A DNA stretch of 64,000 bases from Mesorhizobium sp. SOD10. Its GTDB lineage: Bacteria > Pseudomonadota > Alphaproteobacteria > Rhizobiales > Rhizobiaceae. The DNA is taken from NCBI GenBank assembly GCA_000824805.1, contig CCNA01000060.1, positions 124,001 through 188,000 on the forward strand, given 5' to 3'. Position 1 is the first letter of the stretch. Every line of letters starts with the position of its first letter. Positions 62,313-64,000 of this stretch are shown one piece after another. Position numbers and translations under genes: made by a program. The notes under the pieces were generated by a model. It made no database searches. It was not told the DNA's origin and saw only the letters and a list, made by a program, of their open reading frames with translations.

Positions 62313-63559
62313 CAGGCGCGCTCCTCGACTGCCTGCATCGCCGGCGCGACGACCGGCCGGCGCAAGAGATTGTAGCAGGCAGCAATCGTCACCAGCACGG
62401 CGCCGCCGCCCAGAAGCAGGAACATGGCCGGGGCGCCCATATGCTCCATTAGGCCAGCCGAAATGCCAGGCGTCGCGACATTGCCGATCGAATAGAGCAG
62501 GAGCAGCGTGCCGGAAGCGCCGACCATATGCCGGCTGTGCAATTGCGAGGCGCCGAACGCCATCGCCACGGGATAGACGGTGAGCGCCGTGCAGCCGTAG
62601 ATGAAGAACAGAACGAAGAGCAGCGGCACCGAAGAATTGCCGAGCCAAGCGATCGCGGCGCAGAGCGTGACCGACAGGATGCCCTGGACAAGCAGTATGA
62701 TGCGCCGTTCAAACCGGTCCGACAGCCATCCGACGGGCGTCTGCGCCAGCATGCCGGCGATGCTGATGGTGGTGACCAGCCCGACCGTCGTCGCCGCCGA
62801 CAGCCCGATCTGCGTACCGTAGATCGGCGTCAGCACGAAGATGTTCATATTGGTGATGCCGCCCTGGAAGATGGCGACGACCGTCACCGGGGCCAGCCGG
62901 AACAGCGCCAGCGGACCGAGCCGCCTGACCGGCCTTGCCGAGCCTGCATGCTCCGGATCGATGGCCGGCAGCGCCGGCCAGCGTCCCCCGGCGAATTTGG
63001 AGGCCAGCGCCAGCAGGACAGTCGCAGCCGCGACCAAAAACAGATGCGGCGATTGCGGGCCGACCATTGCGACCAGCACCTGACCGAGCAGCACGGCGAT
63101 CGCCGTCGTCAGCATGTAGATCGAAAACAGCGCGCCGCGATTGTGATGCTCGGCATAGAGGTTGATCCAGCTTTCGCAGACGACGAATAGCGACGCCATC
63201 GCAAGGCCGCCGAGCAGGCGAAAGCAGATCCAGCTCGGCAGGAAATCGGTGAAGACGAAGCCGGAAGCCGCGAGCAGCGCCAGCACCAGGATCGCCACGA
63301 AAGTGCGCTCGTGGCCGTATTGGGCAACGGCCGGGCGCGTGACTAGGCATCCGACGAGGAAGCCAACAGGATAGGCGGTCAGCACGATCTGCACGACCTG
63401 GGGAGAAATGCCGGGCTTGCCGAGATGCAGCGACACGGCGGTGGTCAGCATGGCGCTGCCGATACAAGCAAGGCAGATGCCGACCATGATCGGCAGCATG
63501 GCGCGGGAGCGCTCTGCATTGTGCCAAAGCCTCATCGCGGATTGAGCGATCGACCTCAT
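62312..63559 (-). CDS. MFS transporter, first gene of the catabolic operon
   Basis: A major facilitator protein of about 415 residues with 12 helices. The pattern SWINLYAEHHNRGALFSIYM and VGWLSDRFERRIILL (after helix 8) resembles the YcaD-like MFS group. It probably imports the substrate of the enzymes encoded downstream. The start is uncertain: 63559 is used, 63535 is possible, and a longer frame to 63643 has an alanine/arginine-rich lead. It is divergent from the RidA gene. Confidence 0.82.
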   Translation of the reverse strand: MRSIAQSAMRLWHNAERSRAMLPIMVGICLACIGSAMLTTAVSLHLGKPGISPQVVQIVLTAYPVGFLVGCLVTRPAVAQYGHERTFVAILVLALLAASGFVFTDFLPSWICFRLLGGLAMASLFVVCESWINLYAEHHNRGALFSIYMLTTAIAVLLGQVLVAMVGPQSPHLFLVAAATVLLALASKFAGGRWPALPAIDPEHAGSARPVRRLGPLALFRLAPVTVVAIFQGGITNMNIFVLTPIYGTQIGLSAATTVGLVTTISIAGMLAQTPVGWLSDRFERRIILLVQGILSVTLCAAIAWLGNSSVPLLFVLFFIYGCTALTVYPVAMAFGASQLHSRHMVGASGTLLLLYSIGNVATPGISAGLMEHMGAPAMFLLLGGGAVLVTIAACYNLLRRPVVAPAMQAVEERA

Positions 63560-63792
63560 GAATGCGGCTGCGGCGGCTCCCTGGCGGCACCGTTGACCGA
63601 CGGCAGCCCGAGCAGAAGCTACACTTTGCGGCGATTGCCACAAACGAAGATTGACGCGGCTATGGCTTAAATTTTTTTGGCCATGCCGGCAAAGGAAAGC
63701 GGCGTCTCGGCCCGGCGCGGGCTTTACAGCCGTTTTGCGCCCTCCTTACCATAGGCAAAAACCAGATATCGAAACCAGCGGAAGGGAACAGC

Positions 63793-64000
63793 ATGACGAT
63801 CGAACGCCTGGAAAACGGACAACGCTTCTGCCGGGTGCTCCGCTACAACGGCACCGTCTACGTGGCCGGCCTGACGGCGGATGATCTTTCCGGCGACACC
63901 ACCAGCCAGACCAAGCAGATTTTGGCCAAGATCGATGCGCTTCTCGCCAAGGCCGGCACCGACAAGTCGAAGCTGCTCAGCGCGCAGATATGGCTCCGCG
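63793..64000 (+). CDS. RidA family protein, cut by the window end
   Basis: The first 69 residues of a RidA/YjgF-like protein, starting at ATG 63793 with GGAAGGGAA upstream. The family pattern is visible in YNGTVYVAGLTADDLSGDTTSQTKQILAKIDALL, given here only in part as RYNGTVYVAG and QTKQILAKI. RidA proteins hydrolyse reactive enamines and imines; members next to catabolic operons often act on pathway intermediates. It is divergent from the MFS gene and probably belongs functionally to that operon. The catalytic arginine lies beyond the window. Confidence 0.85.
   Translation, partial: MTIERLENGQRFCRVLRYNGTVYVAGLTADDLSGDTTSQTKQILAKIDALLAKAGTDKSKLLSAQIWLR

Noticed and set aside
60027..62375. 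A 782-codon open frame on the plus strand
   Set aside because: It is antisense to the well-supported operon genes, has an arginine/glycine/aspartate-rich composition typical of the opposite strand of GC-rich genes, and shows no domain.

Overview
The window reads as chromosome of a GC-rich alphaproteobacterium of the order Hyphomicrobiales, most like Mesorhizobium or a close relative. The main evidence is the acpXL-lpxXL island for very-long-chain lipid A fatty acids, a hmuP-hmuSTUV heme locus beside a RirA-type Rrf2 regulator, a PutA without an N-terminal DNA-binding domain paired with a divergent Lrp-type regulator, and an interlocked palindrome of the rhizobial intergenic type. Species assignment is inference.

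Layout. 1-6.4 kb: a minus-strand peptide/opine-type ABC transporter operon led by an M20 deacylase. 6.6-12.1 kb: an L,D-transpeptidase, then the lipid A island (acpXL, two ketoacyl synthases, alcohol dehydrogenase, lpxXL), in which the usual fabZ is absent. 12.2-13.9 kb: a slipin gene broken by a frameshift and two aberrant tandem tRNA-like genes. 14-21.2 kb: a histidine phosphatase, an AEC carrier, an aldehyde dehydrogenase, an aldose epimerase, a KDG kinase and a FixH-like/di-heme peroxidase pair. 21.2-25.4 kb: putR and putA, divergent. 25.5-34.4 kb: heme acquisition (heme oxygenase, TonB, outer-membrane receptor, hmuPSTUV) with rirA, and TGA-N9-TCA iron-responsive boxes in both regulatory gaps. 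34.6-42 kb: housekeeping and metabolic genes (DUF445 protein, phasin, MaoC hydratase, MocR regulator with divergent EamA exporter, alcohol dehydrogenase, GST-zeta isomerase with FAH hydrolase).

42.2-50.3 kb: a LuxR-type response regulator, an AT-rich toxin/immunity-like remnant, a FIST sensor protein with a hybrid histidine kinase, then a divergent form II coxSLM-type molybdenum hydroxylase operon whose two internal gaps each carry a palindromic short-repeat element. 50.4-57.3 kb: an acyltransferase, small enzymes, CutC, an AhpD-like protein behind a well-formed promoter with tandem palindromes, and a DHA2/EmrA efflux pair. 57.4-64 kb: a tightly packed six-gene catabolic operon (MFS carrier, two SDRs, an epimerase, a PuuE-like deacetylase, an allantoinase-like amidohydrolase with altered metal ligands), with a RidA gene divergent and cut by the window end.

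No CRISPR array, prophage, insertion sequence or complete new defence system was seen. The best candidates for undescribed biology are the last operon, the toxin/immunity-like remnant inside the two-component locus, and the sensor/cox junction with its repeats.
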